64,000 bases of DNA, from assembly GCA_022824265.1 (NCBI GenBank), contig JAJEAG010000010.1, forward strand, positions 62,001 through 126,000, given 5' to 3'. Below are positions 33,357 to 43,169 of the stretch, piece after piece. Origin of the DNA: Candidatus Poribacteria bacterium. Its GTDB lineage: Bacteria; Poribacteria; WGA-4E; WGA-3G. The translations under genes were made by a program, and so were the position numbers. Position 1 is the first letter of the stretch. Every line of letters begins with the position of its first letter. The notes under the pieces are model-generated. The model was not told where the DNA came from. It worked only from the letters and a program-made list of their open reading frames with translations, and made no database searches.

Positions 33357-36300
33357 ATGAGAAATCTACTTACATTTTGCAGCATAATAATACTCCTAAT
33401 TTCTTGTAGTCAAACTAAAGAGCCAATAGAAAACATAAAACGTGATTTAGTAATAAACACAAGCACAGAAGTAGGTGAAGGCACCTTTGAGCATGTTGGG
33501 GAAGGGGTCGGAAGAGTCCAACAAACGGATGCATTTTTGTCAATATTTGTCCCATCTTACACACACAATAGGTATACTCCTTATTCAATGCATATCTTGT
33601 TCTACAACATTGCAGGAAAATTTTTTCACGATCCGTCAACAATTGAACAATCAAAAGAGGAATACGGCAATCGCGGACTTGAACGAACACTGATTACACA
33701 CGTTGGCTATGAAGATGTTAAAACTGACAGTGGACTCTTTACAAATTGTCTAAAACAGAAAACCGTTGTAACTGATAATGCAGATTATCGCAAAGAATTG
33801 GAAAGTGCTTTGGTTAACGGGACGCGTTTTTTATGGTTTGCTAAAGGTGTCGGCATTGTGAAAATACGATATGAACATTCAAACGGTATAGTCACAGAAG
33901 CGGAATTAATTGATTACAATATATCCGATAAGAGTAATGCCTATGTTCCATTAACACCCGGAACAACATGGACATATAGATGGCAGAACGATTACTACAA
34001 TCAAATACTTATTGACACAATTTCAGTTCAGAAAAGGAAACCCAATAGAGAAGGATTTCCTCTCAAAACAATAGTCACCTCTGAGAATGGAGGGAAGATG
34101 GGAGATAGTAATTTTGAGATAATCAAATCACGAATGAATTTAGAATTAGTTGTAGGTGGAGGAGGTATTGGAGGTAAATACAAAGGACGTGAAACAGTAA
34201 CAGGTTCCTCCAGCATTTTTTCAGATTATCTCAGTGCCATCTGGGCAAAACTTCTTGAATTTCCTCTTACTATAGGTAAAACTTGGGAACAAGAAGGGAT
34301 GTACAATTCCCGAATACAGTCAACCTTAGTTGGTTATGAAACGATTGAAATTGGAGCTAACAAATACCATGAATGTCTAAAACTGAAATCTGTGTTTTCT
34401 GGAGCAGCTACTGACGAAGACGCAGACGAGGATATACTTCAACGGATCGCAATGTATAACGGGACACGCTATTTATGGTTTGCAAAAAGTGTTGGACTTG
34501 TGAAATTGAGATATGAGCATTCAAATGGAATTATAACTACAGCAGAGTTAACTGAGTATGATGTGCCACAACAAAGCAACTCATATTTCCCCTTGAATAT
34601 CGGTACAACTTGGACATACACATGGCATAATGACTATCACTTTGCACCAATGACTGAGAAAGTTCGGGTTGCTGAGCAGGGGAGTGGTCATGAAACACCA
34701 TTAAAACAGGCGCGGTATGTTGTCAATGTATCTGCTGATAAACCTTCAGAGGCAAAGATTAAATGCACATTAACACCCTTTGAAGAAAGTGGTGAAAAAA
34801 TTAGGTTGCGTCCTGGTACGGATGATGCTTTTATTCCAAGTCATACAATCAGTATAGTAGATTCTGTTAGACATAGTTCAACAGTTCGCACTTATGGGTG
34901 GAATTTTCATTTCAGACGAGGATATGTCGCGCCACTAACATTAACGTATGATGTCTCCTTAGAAAATGCCCAACGATCAAAAAAGATTAGAGAGGAATCC
35001 AGGGAAAGGCAAGGATTACCACAAGAACTCAGATATCATGCATTAGAGCCACACCTTAGGGATGATAGAATGTTTTGGATTGGTAGCGCATTGTTTATTG
35101 TTGGTGGGACAAACAAAGATATTGAGGTATCATTCAATCTTCCTGATGGATGGCTTGTTTCAACCACATGGAAAAGAATTGGATTTAGTGGCAATCGTTT
35201 CAAGGTTACTGATCAATCTGAACTAACCAATACATTATTACTCATTGGACAACACAGTGAGGTTATAGCAAAATCAGGTAATGTGAAAATAACGCTTGCA
35301 CTCGGTGGTGACCTAAAGGCTTATGAAAAAGTAATTGACGACACAGTAGAGAATTATTTAGGAATTTATTCAAAACTCTTTAAAGGTGGTCCAAAAGATA
35401 ATGTGCTGTTTATCATAAACCCTTATCAAGAAGAAGACGAAAAAGGTGGAGAAGGTCTGGGTATTACTCGGAGTATTAGTATTCTGATGAATAACTATTT
35501 AGATGAAGCTGATAAGCACATGTGGGCACCATTCATTGGTCATGAAGTTTTTCATGTTTGGAATGGACTGACTGCATTAGAAACCTTTAGCAGACATGAA
35601 CATTGGTTTAAGGAAGGGGTAACGAATTATTATTCCGATCTCGCTTCAATGCATCTTGGTTATCTTACCGAACGTGAGTATTTGAATAGATTGGAAAGAG
35701 CATGTGAACGATACTTGTCTGTATCAGATGAATACGCTATAAGTGATGCAAGAGATTCTCGATTGAGTTACGATGGTGGTAGTCTTATTGCAGCGGCATT
35801 GGATTATGAAATCCGACATCAGAAAAAGAACAGGAAAAGTTTAGACTACGTAATACAGCAGATGTATCAACAATTCGATAACCTTAGTGTAGAATATACT
35901 CAGAGAGATATTATTGATACTGTCAACAAAGTTGCAGGTAAAGATTTTGAACCTTTTTTTGGTAGATATATTGAGGGAACAGAACGACTCCCACTCGCAG
36001 AATATTTTGGCAAAGCAGGTTTAGATGTAAAGGTCGCTGACGAAGAATTACCTACTTCTGACTATGTGAACGAAGTTATTAAAAATAGTTTAGGACGAGG
36101 AACGAATGTTGAAGTTATTGGTTTCAACGGAATTCGCGTAGGCACACTGAAAGAATTCAGAAAAATTGCTATGAACTGGAAACTTGGAGAAGTAGTGACT
36201 TTAATATATATGGACAATGGCAAACCAATTGCAACCACTACTGAGTTAAAAGGTGTATTGGAAGTACCCCCGACTGAATCAGAATTAGTTGTCCATATCA

Positions 36301-36365
36301 CTGAAAAGACTGATAAGACGAAATTACAACGTGCAATTTTAGCAAGTATTTTAGGTAACAAATAA
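33357..36365 (+). CDS. M61-like peptidase lipoprotein with PDZ-like tail
   Basis: A 1002-residue lipoprotein; the signal peptide ends in the lipobox L-I-S-C17. Two tandem copies of a domain with the motif P-L-x-x-G-T-T-W-T-Y (near residues 200 and 415), each following F-A-K-x-V-G-x-V-K-x-R-Y-E-H-S-N-G, occupy the first half. The second half is an M61-type gluzincin: H729-E730-V-F-H733 and E753 in W-F-K-E-G-V-T-N-Y-Y. A PDZ-like region with R-G-T-N-V-E-V-I-G-F-N-G ends the protein. All zinc ligands and the catalytic Glu are intact, so it should be an active metallopeptidase at the cell surface or in the periplasm. The M61-plus-PDZ order is usual; the duplicated front domain is not. Confidence 0.88.
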   Translation: MRNLLTFCSIIILLISCSQTKEPIENIKRDLVINTSTEVGEGTFEHVGEGVGRVQQTDAFLSIFVPSYTHNRYTPYSMHILFYNIAGKFFHDPSTIEQSKEEYGNRGLERTLITHVGYEDVKTDSGLFTNCLKQKTVVTDNADYRKELESALVNGTRFLWFAKGVGIVKIRYEHSNGIVTEAELIDYNISDKSNAYVPLTPGTTWTYRWQNDYYNQILIDTISVQKRKPNREGFPLKTIVTSENGGKMGDSNFEIIKSRMNLELVVGGGGIGGKYKGRETVTGSSSIFSDYLSAIWAKLLEFPLTIGKTWEQEGMYNSRIQSTLVGYETIEIGANKYHECLKLKSVFSGAATDEDADEDILQRIAMYNGTRYLWFAKSVGLVKLRYEHSNGIITTAELTEYDVPQQSNSYFPLNIGTTWTYTWHNDYHFAPMTEKVRVAEQGSGHETPLKQARYVVNVSADKPSEAKIKCTLTPFEESGEKIRLRPGTDDAFIPSHTISIVDSVRHSSTVRTYGWNFHFRRGYVAPLTLTYDVSLENAQRSKKIREESRERQGLPQELRYHALEPHLRDDRMFWIGSALFIVGGTNKDIEVSFNLPDGWLVSTTWKRIGFSGNRFKVTDQSELTNTLLLIGQHSEVIAKSGNVKITLALGGDLKAYEKVIDDTVENYLGIYSKLFKGGPKDNVLFIINPYQEEDEKGGEGLGITRSISILMNNYLDEADKHMWAPFIGHEVFHVWNGLTALETFSRHEHWFKEGVTNYYSDLASMHLGYLTEREYLNRLERACERYLSVSDEYAISDARDSRLSYDGGSLIAAALDYEIRHQKKNRKSLDYVIQQMYQQFDNLSVEYTQRDIIDTVNKVAGKDFEPFFGRYIEGTERLPLAEYFGKAGLDVKVADEELPTSDYVNEVIKNSLGRGTNVEVIGFNGIRVGTLKEFRKIAMNWKLGEVVTLIYMDNGKPIATTTELKGVLEVPPTESELVVHITEKTDKTKLQRAILASILGNK

Positions 36366-36385
36366 TTTATGATAAGGAGGAAACA

Positions 36386-37465
36386 ATGTTTAACAAACCG
36401 AAATACATCGTGCTGTTTATAGTTTTTTTGGGAATATCTATCCTATCAGTTAATTTTCTGTTATACCACAATTTCACAAACGCGGGAAGTGTATCACAGG
36501 AAAGAGAAGTGGAAATCCGGCATCCACCGCCGCCCCCAAAACCTATAGTGCGGAAACCTATCGTCAAAAAGATACTAAAACCGCAACTCCCAAAACAGCA
36601 GGAATCATGGTTTCCCTCTGAATGGGGGGCAGATGACCGACGTGGTGCTGCAAACCGACTAACACCGCAAAAAGTGTTACAAGCTGCCAGTTTAATCAAA
36701 ACTGGTAACGTTTATCAACTTGGTAGAGTGTTCGAAAGTGGAATCCCAGTATTCGGGACGCGCCATTATAGTTTGCGTATTCCTGAGATGTCCGGTCCAC
36801 TCGGAGATAACAAAACCACATGGTTTGAGGAGATATTTAGCGGAGAAATAGGTCAGATCGGTACGCAATTTGACGGACTTGGACATATCGGTATCGGGGA
36901 TATGTTCTATAACGGATTAAACCGACACAATTTTGCTAAAGCAGAGGGATTAGAAGAACTCGGTGTTGAAAACGTAGGACCTATTGTAACGCGTGGTGTC
37001 CTAATTGATGTCGCTGGCTATAAAGGTGTTGATGTACTCGGTGATAGTTATGAAATTACACGCGCTGATTTAGAGGGGGCATTGGATAAACAAGGTGTAA
37101 AAATAACACCTGGCGATGTTGTTGTGATTCACACAGGTTGGGGAAAATACTGGATGACTGATAATGATCGCTATAGCAAAACCGAACCGGGAATCGGTAT
37201 GGAAGCAGGACAATACCTCGTAGAGCAAAAAATTGTAATGGTATGTTGTGATAACTGGGGAGTTGAAGTAGTTCCAAATCCTGATGAATCGCTCGCGTTT
37301 CCAGTACATCAGTTGTTTATTGTCAAGCACGGCATATATAATCTTGAAAACATAATTACCGAAGAATTAGCTGCAGCAAAAATCTACGAATTTGCCTTCT
37401 GTTTCGCGCCACTTCGTTTAAAAGGGGCATCAGGTTCTCCAGGTAACCCAATGGCAATACACTAA
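36386..37465 (+). CDS. membrane-anchored cyclase-family protein (kynurenine formamidase-like)
   Basis: A 359-residue protein. Residues 7-27 form an N-terminal anchor, about 45-75 is a Pro/Lys-rich spacer, and the rest is a cyclase-family (PF04199) domain. The metal motif HxGTHxDxxxH appears as Q157-I-G-T-Q161-F-D163-G-L-G-H167; two His are Gln, a form I associate with the longer bacterial cyclases. The later G-D-V-V-V-I-H-T-G-W-G is typical. Members hydrolyse amides or lactones such as N-formylkynurenine. Anchoring through a Pro-rich stalk is unusual for this mostly cytoplasmic family. GGAGG precedes the ATG. A strong terminator follows. Confidence 0.85.
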   Translation: MFNKPKYIVLFIVFLGISILSVNFLLYHNFTNAGSVSQEREVEIRHPPPPPKPIVRKPIVKKILKPQLPKQQESWFPSEWGADDRRGAANRLTPQKVLQAASLIKTGNVYQLGRVFESGIPVFGTRHYSLRIPEMSGPLGDNKTTWFEEIFSGEIGQIGTQFDGLGHIGIGDMFYNGLNRHNFAKAEGLEELGVENVGPIVTRGVLIDVAGYKGVDVLGDSYEITRADLEGALDKQGVKITPGDVVVIHTGWGKYWMTDNDRYSKTEPGIGMEAGQYLVEQKIVMVCCDNWGVEVVPNPDESLAFPVHQLFIVKHGIYNLENIITEELAAAKIYEFAFCFAPLRLKGASGSPGNPMAIH

Positions 37466-37470
37466 ACCTG

Positions 37471-37500
37471 CTGGGACAGCAATCCATCTGTCCCAGTTTT
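37471..37500 (+). terminator. intrinsic terminator after cyclase gene
   Basis: CTGGGACAG (37471-37479), loop CAATCCAT, CTGTCCCAG (37488-37496), then TTTT. Perfect 9-bp stem starting six bases after the stop codon. Confidence 0.85.
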
Positions 37501-37658
37501 ACATTTCCTTATCCACCTGCACGAATATGTACATATAAATTTCTTTATGCCCCTTTATGTGCATCTCCTACCTTGATATTCCAGTATTTCTTAGTCTGAT
37601 ATTGGCACAGAAATTGCTGATTATATTCAGAGAAATCATTACATAGGAGAATAATATT

Positions 37659-38867
37659 ATGCGTAAATTATTTGATAAATCCAGTATTACATTCTTCATT
37701 GTTATGTTAACTGCCACAATTAATGCAGGATGTGTTCTGAGTGTAATTGAACAGAATGAAAATGCAGGGAGAGTTGATAAACCACAAGAAACCATCTTTA
37801 CTGTTATTGACACTACAGATGTTAAGAATCCTTCAATCGTAAGTTCAATTCATTTACCATTTCATTCTGGATTAAATAATAATGTTATTCTATCTGATCA
37901 ATATGCTTATGTTACAACTGAAACTGATTTACTTGTTATTGATGTCTCCAACCCGAAACAACCATCGTATCAGACTTCAATTTCATTCCCTGAAACAATT
38001 ACAAAAGCACATGTTTCAGATGATCATCTTATTGTAGCAAGTAAAGGTAAGTTCTATCTCGTAAATGTATCCGATCCACATCAACCTGAACTTAGATCTC
38101 AGGTGGGTTTGCACCATTCAAATGCGATAACTGACTTTGATATCAAAGATTCTTACTTATATGTCAAGGACGTTAATAATTATATACATATCTATTACTT
38201 GGTTAATGATAGTTTTATCACGATGAAGACTGTTGAAATAGAATTTCCATCAGATTTAGTCGGTGTAAAAGCAATGGGAGCAGATGTTGAACAGATTGTG
38301 TTGAAGTCAAGTTATCCAGGTGACTATGGTTGGGCAGAAGTTGCAGTTTCAACCGATCTATTAGAGTTCAACTGCGTACATCGGAAAGTGAGAAGTAATA
38401 ACGGACATCTTGTGTTTGCAAGTCGTAGGTATCCCTGTGACGATATTACGATAGTCTTAGGACGAGACCGGTATCAACCCATTACATGGAAGTGGCTTGA
38501 GGACTACAACATAGAAGCGAACTATCTTGCACATCTATACCTTACAGGGAAAAAGACACTTCCAAAGGGAATACCTACAGATGTTTTATATGATAATAGA
38601 TACGAAGTTCAGTTTGTTTCTCAAGACCAATGGACACACACGATAGAGTATGAACCAAATCAACTATTAGGTATCCTCACAGATTTTCAAATTTACGACA
38701 ATTTTCTATACGTTGCAAATTCAAAAGGATTCCTTTCCATTTTGGACCTTGATGTCCATAAAAACAAGCGTTTTATTTCTGCTACCACAATTCAATCTCA
38801 ACAGCCGACGAGTATTGCAGTTGGACAAAACTATGTCTATATGATAGCAACACCAGAAGAACAATAA
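37659..38867 (+). CDS. LVIVD-repeat beta-propeller, probable lipoprotein
   Basis: A 402-residue exported protein. The signal peptide ends in N-A-G-C25, an acceptable though weak lipobox. LVIVD-type repeats follow: D-L-L-V-I-D-V-S-N-P-K-Q-P, F-Y-L-V-N-V-S-D-P-H-Q-P and a last one near the C terminus (S-I-L-D-L-D-V). These form surface-exposed propellers, usually of unknown function and probably binding proteins. GGAG lies before the ATG. It stands downstream of the cyclase terminator, so it is a separate unit. Confidence 0.8.
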   Translation: MRKLFDKSSITFFIVMLTATINAGCVLSVIEQNENAGRVDKPQETIFTVIDTTDVKNPSIVSSIHLPFHSGLNNNVILSDQYAYVTTETDLLVIDVSNPKQPSYQTSISFPETITKAHVSDDHLIVASKGKFYLVNVSDPHQPELRSQVGLHHSNAITDFDIKDSYLYVKDVNNYIHIYYLVNDSFITMKTVEIEFPSDLVGVKAMGADVEQIVLKSSYPGDYGWAEVAVSTDLLEFNCVHRKVRSNNGHLVFASRRYPCDDITIVLGRDRYQPITWKWLEDYNIEANYLAHLYLTGKKTLPKGIPTDVLYDNRYEVQFVSQDQWTHTIEYEPNQLLGILTDFQIYDNFLYVANSKGFLSILDLDVHKNKRFISATTIQSQQPTSIAVGQNYVYMIATPEEQ

Positions 38868-38919
38868 GAATATAGGACAGATTTATTTAGGTAATACACA
38901 TCAATCAAGGTGACTTTCT

Positions 38920-39717
38920 GTGAAAATCCAAACAATATCCATTGCATCGCACAATATCACACGTCTTATCATTGGTGGTAATCCATATAGTGGCATCTCA
39001 CACCAATCTCCTGCTGCTTCAAAAGCCATGGAGGATTACTATACGACGCGTCAGATAATGGATGATCTATCACAAGCGGAACAGAACGGTATCGACACTG
39101 TGCTTGCACGGGCGGACAGACATATCATGCGTGCCTTGAATGAATATTGGAACGCAGGCGGTACAATTCAGTGGATAGCACAGACACCAAAATCTACAGA
39201 ATATAGCGATCTGAACCAATATCTGAAGATAATGGCACGGTATAACCCAATTGCCGTATATCATCACGGAGGCACAACTGATGCCTTGTATATTGATGGA
39301 CACCTCGATTCACTTAGTGATTTTTTGAAACGTGTGCGTGATCTCGGATTTGCAGTAGGCATTGGAACACATGATCCACAGATTCTCAAATATTGCTACA
39401 CAGAAGGTTATGACGTTGACTTTTTTGTCTGTGCTTTGTATAATCATACACGACATAGAGAGATGTATTTGCCTGATGACCGTGATATTGCGGTTTCCGT
39501 CATACAAGCAGTACCAAAACCGATAATTGCTATAAAAGTTTTAGCTGCAGGCAGAAACGAACCTTCAGCAGCTTTTCGATTTGCTCTTGAAAATATCAAA
39601 CCGACTGATGCGATGGCAGTCGGCATGTATACCCAATACCATCCCGAACAGATTCGTCAAAATGCGTTAACTGTTGCTGAACTCATCAGGAAATTAGAGA
39701 ATGAAACGAATTGTTGA
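38920..39717 (+). CDS. TIM-barrel protein of unknown function
   Basis: A 265-residue cytoplasmic protein starting at GTG 38920, with AAGGTGA upstream. The pattern of strands and helices (R-L-I-I-G-G-N-P-Y-S-G, I-D-T-V-L-A-R, A-V-Y-H-H-G-G-T-T-D, F-A-V-G-I-G-T-H-D-P, P-I-I-A-I-K-V-L-A-A-G, A-M-A-V-G-M-Y) is that of a beta/alpha barrel of aldo-keto-reductase or DHDPS kind. It has no clear catalytic tetrad. I think it belongs to an uncharacterised family common in this type of genome. Overlaps the methyltransferase by 17 bp, so the pair is coupled. Confidence 0.75.
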   Translation: MKIQTISIASHNITRLIIGGNPYSGISHQSPAASKAMEDYYTTRQIMDDLSQAEQNGIDTVLARADRHIMRALNEYWNAGGTIQWIAQTPKSTEYSDLNQYLKIMARYNPIAVYHHGGTTDALYIDGHLDSLSDFLKRVRDLGFAVGIGTHDPQILKYCYTEGYDVDFFVCALYNHTRHREMYLPDDRDIAVSVIQAVPKPIIAIKVLAAGRNEPSAAFRFALENIKPTDAMAVGMYTQYHPEQIRQNALTVAELIRKLENETNC

Positions 39718-40354
39718 ACCAGAAGTGATGGATACGGCAGAAGCTGCGGAAGCCTATGATGCCATGGGACATGGTGAGGTAGACCAAGCTTTTGTTGATC
39801 GTGTCATCGCACTTGGAGCAAACAAAGGTCATTTTCTTGATGTCGGCACAGGTCCCGCACAAATTCCCATCATACTTGCTCAACATTGTCCCTTTATTCA
39901 TATCACCGCTATTGACCTATCTGAGGAGATGTTAAAGATTGCAAGACAACATGTCGAAGATGCTGAACTAACAGATCGGATTACACTCGAATTGGTTGAT
40001 GCAAAAATCCTACCTTATCCAGACAATACCTTTGACGGACTCATATCTAACAGTATTGTACATCACGTTCACGATGCTTTAACAGCACTTCAAGAAATGG
40101 GTAGAGTTGTCAAACCCGATGGTCCGATATTAATTCGTGATCTTATCCGTCCTAAAACACCCGCAGATGCACAATCATTTGTTGATCGTTATGCTGCTGA
40201 TGATACTCCCGAACAACAGAAACTCTATTACGACTCCTTCCTCGCTGCCTTCACGCTTGCTGAAGTCAATCAGATGTTGTCACAAATGGATATGCCAAAT
40301 GCTGTTGTGGTTCAAAGCACAGACAGGCATTGGTCTATTGAACGTGAAGCATAA
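39701..40354 (+). CDS. class I SAM-dependent methyltransferase
   Basis: A 217-residue methyltransferase with motif I F-L-D-V-G-T-G-P-A-Q-I, motif II A-I-D-L-S-E-E-M, and S-N-S-I-V-H-H in the post-III region, as in UbiE/Methyltransf_11 enzymes. It should methylate a small molecule. Overlap with the TIM-barrel gene suggests a joint pathway. The substrate is unknown. Confidence 0.85.
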   Translation: MKRIVEPEVMDTAEAAEAYDAMGHGEVDQAFVDRVIALGANKGHFLDVGTGPAQIPIILAQHCPFIHITAIDLSEEMLKIARQHVEDAELTDRITLELVDAKILPYPDNTFDGLISNSIVHHVHDALTALQEMGRVVKPDGPILIRDLIRPKTPADAQSFVDRYAADDTPEQQKLYYDSFLAAFTLAEVNQMLSQMDMPNAVVVQSTDRHWSIEREA

Positions 40355-40373
40355 TCTGTTTTATGAATTATGT

Positions 40374-40402
40374 TTGACGTTACTATTTACCTATGCTATG
40401 GT
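40374..40402 (+). promoter_or_regulatory. sigma-70-type promoter for Zn alcohol dehydrogenase
   Basis: TTGACG (40374-40379), a 17-bp spacer and TGC-TATGGT (TATGGT at 40397-40402, extended -10). About 32 bases before the ATG at 40435. Confidence 0.55.
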
Positions 40403-40434
40403 TTACATAATATATTGCTAAGGTGGAGGACTTG

Positions 40435-41469
40435 ATGAAAGCAGCACAATTTTACGGTGGAAAAGATATTAGAGTTGAAAATGTTCCCGATCCTACACCT
40501 GCACCTGAACAAGTGCTCGTTAAGGTAGACGCAGCAGGTATATGTGGAAGTGATCTGCATGGGTATCACCGTCAACTCGAGAAACCATTATCACCACGTA
40601 TCGGTGGACATGAATTAACTGGAGAAATCGTTGATATTGGAAAGGATGTAACTGGACATAAGGCAGGGACACGCGTCGCAATAGAACCAATTAGTCCTTG
40701 TAACAACTGTTCTGAATGTCTAAACGGTTACTACAATATCTGTTCTAATTTACGTCATGCAGGTGGCGGTTTTGCTGAATATATGGTGGCAGCCACCTCA
40801 AACGCTTATGAACTACCTGATAACGTCTCCGTTGAAGGTGGTGCGTTAGCGGAGGTATATGCAGTTGCTGTGCATGCTGTGAACAGAGCGATGGTTTCTC
40901 CTGGTGACCGCGTTGCAATTATTGGTAGCGGTCCAGTTGGATTGACAATTGCCCAAGTGGCAGATGTTGCAGGTGCTACGTCTATTGCGGTTTTAGGTAA
41001 ACCAGATGCACCGATACAGATTGCACACGAAGCAGTTGGTGCAGTACCTATAAATGTGGATAAGATGGATTCAGTTGCATCCGTCATGGATTGGAGTGAT
41101 GGACACGGTGCAGATGTTGTCTTTGAAGCGGTAGGAGGTAAGGCAAACACATTAGAGCTTGCAACGGAAATCGCAGCGAAACGGGGACGTGTTTGTATGG
41201 TAGGTGGACATGGTGCACCTCTCACATTTTCGGAAAGGTTTGCCCGAAGTAAAGAACTTACCATTATATGGTCATTCTGTTATGGCAGACGTGGTGGAAA
41301 AACCGAATTTCGTATTGCGATTGATTTACTTGCTGCTGGTAAAATCGATCCAAATTCTTTAGTTACCCATCGGTTCGGTCTTGATGATATTTCCAAAGCG
41401 TTTGCTGTTGCTGCGGGTCGTGATGAATATGGATCGGTGAAGGTGCTTGTTACACCAAACAATTTATAG
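40435..41469 (+). CDS. zinc-dependent alcohol/sorbitol dehydrogenase (MDR)
   Basis: A 344-residue NAD(P)-dependent dehydrogenase. Catalytic zinc ligands are C37 in G-I-C-G-S-D and H59-E60; structural zinc ligands are C89, C92, C95 and C103. The Rossmann loop is I-G-S-G-P-V-G. The pattern is that of the threonine/sorbitol/L-idonate dehydrogenase branch, oxidising a polyol or hydroxy acid. I chose ATG 40435 over GTG 40423 because GGAGG (40425-40429) is its ribosome site. It has its own promoter and is followed 10 bp later by a ThuA-like gene, so the two form an operon. Confidence 0.92.
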   Translation: MKAAQFYGGKDIRVENVPDPTPAPEQVLVKVDAAGICGSDLHGYHRQLEKPLSPRIGGHELTGEIVDIGKDVTGHKAGTRVAIEPISPCNNCSECLNGYYNICSNLRHAGGGFAEYMVAATSNAYELPDNVSVEGGALAEVYAVAVHAVNRAMVSPGDRVAIIGSGPVGLTIAQVADVAGATSIAVLGKPDAPIQIAHEAVGAVPINVDKMDSVASVMDWSDGHGADVVFEAVGGKANTLELATEIAAKRGRVCMVGGHGAPLTFSERFARSKELTIIWSFCYGRRGGKTEFRIAIDLLAAGKIDPNSLVTHRFGLDDISKAFAVAAGRDEYGSVKVLVTPNNL

Positions 41470-41479
41470 GAGATGAAAT

Positions 41480-42115
41480 ATGGATATAGTTAATTCACTA
41501 ATATTTGTTGGAACAGAGGGTAAGTATCACGATCATGAAGGAAATGGTAAGTATATAACCGAAATGCTGAATGAAACTGAGAACATCAAAGCCGATTTCT
41601 CACGTGATTATAATGTGCTTGCAGATGGTCTTGATAAGTATCACAGTGTATTATTCTACACCGATATCGGTGAGCTTACACAAGCACAAGAAACAAGTTT
41701 ACTCAACTATATAAAATCGGGTGGTGGATTTTTTGGGCTTCATACTGCGGCTGCTTCTTTTAGAGAATCTGATGGATATCACGGTATGTTAAATGGATTC
41801 TTCAACGGACATAGTCCGTATATGGATTTTACCGTAAGTATAAGTGATACTGATCATCCCATCACAAACGGATTAAGTGATTTTGAAGCGAAGGATGAAC
41901 TCTACTATTTGAAGCACAATCCTGATTCCTCGCACCATTTAATGCATGCGTATGACCATACCAAGGACGAAACACATGTCATGGCATTCCACCATAACTT
42001 CGGTAAGGGTAAAGTCTTCTATTTTGCATTGGGTCATGATATGGCTGTACTTGAAAATCCAAGTTTTCAGGAAATTATCCGCAGGGGTATTTTGTGGGTA
42101 GCAAACAGGATTTAA
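41480..42115 (+). CDS. ThuA-like domain protein
   Basis: A 211-residue cytoplasmic protein of the ThuA (trehalose-utilisation) glutamine-amidotransferase-like fold. Signature segments: Y-H-D-H-E-G, S-G-G-G-F-F-G-L-H-T-A, and the D-H-P-I-T-N-G-L region with D-E-L-Y. ThuA-type proteins take part in 3-keto-sugar or disaccharide use in other bacteria. AGGAG precedes the ATG. The pairing with an alcohol dehydrogenase supports a sugar-catabolic unit. Confidence 0.88.
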   Translation: MDIVNSLIFVGTEGKYHDHEGNGKYITEMLNETENIKADFSRDYNVLADGLDKYHSVLFYTDIGELTQAQETSLLNYIKSGGGFFGLHTAAASFRESDGYHGMLNGFFNGHSPYMDFTVSISDTDHPITNGLSDFEAKDELYYLKHNPDSSHHLMHAYDHTKDETHVMAFHHNFGKGKVFYFALGHDMAVLENPSFQEIIRRGILWVANRI

Positions 42116-42155
42116 CGAGGCTATATCGGTCTTGCGCGTTGGTGAATATTGGAGT

Positions 42156-42172
42156 TGGTAACTATGTTACCA
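42156..42172. terminator. hairpin between convergent genes
   Basis: TGGTAAC-TAT-GTTACCA, a perfect 7-bp stem, lies between the stop codons of the ThuA-like gene and ribF. No long T-run; weak candidate. Confidence 0.35.
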
Positions 42173-42182
42173 GAGTTAGAGG

Positions 42183-43148
42183 TTACTGCTGTAGTATTTC
42201 ATTCGCAACTGCAATATCTCTACGTATCTGTTGGACGAGTACTTGCTTATTTGGGAAAGTTCGTTCATTACGTATCTTTTCAATAAAGAATATTTCGATT
42301 GTTTCTCCGTAAATGCTTTTATTAAAGTCAAATAAATGGCTTTCTACTTGCAATTTTGTTCCATTAAATGTAGGACGGATTCCTATATTTAGTACACCAT
42401 CAAACAGTTCGTTTTCTAATTTTACGCGGATGGCATAAACCCCATTTGGTGGACACAGTTGCTCTCCCGGTTCAATATTTGCTGTAGGAAAACCGAGTTG
42501 CCTACCACGTCCTTCACCTTCAATAATTTTTCCACTCATAGAGTATATTCTCCCCAACAGTTGCGTTGCTAATCCCAGGTCTCCTCTTGCAATTGCTTGT
42601 CGGATGCGTGTACTATGGACTGGTAGACCATTTAACTGTGCTGGAGGAACAATTGTGACTCCGAATCCAGATTCTTGTCCTAAGGTTTCTAAAACCTGTG
42701 CATTACCAGTCCGATCTTTTCCAAACTGGCATGCATAACCAACTACTACATGATTTGCGTGACATACGTCTTGCAAGATGCTTTCTACAAAAGTACTTGG
42801 AGACATTGAAGCAATTCTATCATTGAAGTTAACAAATATAGCAACATCGAACCCAATTTGTTCAAGTACCTCAATGCGTTTAGGTAGACACATTAGAACA
42901 GGTGGACATTTTTCTGGGGCAAGTAATGAAAGTGGATGTGGGTAAAACCCAAATAGAACACTTGGCAACTTATCTGTCTCAGCACGTTCACGGACTATAT
43001 TTAAAACATCTTGGTGACCAATATGTAATCCGTCAAATACCCCGAATGTAACCACTGTGTCTTGTGTAAATTCAGGGATAGATTCCAAATTATAATAGGT
43101 ATGCAAAATACGTCTCCACGATTCAATGTTTATAGAATGATATAACAA
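42183..43148 (-). CDS. ribF: bifunctional riboflavin kinase/FMN adenylyltransferase
   Basis: Makes FMN and FAD from riboflavin. The N-terminal adenylyltransferase part contains T-F-G-V-F-D-G-L-H-I-G-H and the later S-S-T/T-R-I-R segment (S-T-R-I-R-Q-A-I). The C-terminal kinase contains G-R-G-R-Q-L-G-F-P-T-A-N and P-P-N-G-V-Y-A. Length 321 is normal. Last gene of a group with nrnA, rbfA and ylxP, the order found downstream of infB in many bacteria. Confidence 0.95.
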   Translation of the reverse strand: MLYHSINIESWRRILHTYYNLESIPEFTQDTVVTFGVFDGLHIGHQDVLNIVRERAETDKLPSVLFGFYPHPLSLLAPEKCPPVLMCLPKRIEVLEQIGFDVAIFVNFNDRIASMSPSTFVESILQDVCHANHVVVGYACQFGKDRTGNAQVLETLGQESGFGVTIVPPAQLNGLPVHSTRIRQAIARGDLGLATQLLGRIYSMSGKIIEGEGRGRQLGFPTANIEPGEQLCPPNGVYAIRVKLENELFDGVLNIGIRPTFNGTKLQVESHLFDFNKSIYGETIEIFFIEKIRNERTFPNKQVLVQQIRRDIAVANEILQQ

Positions 43149-43169
43149 GATATTGGAACGATAAAACCA

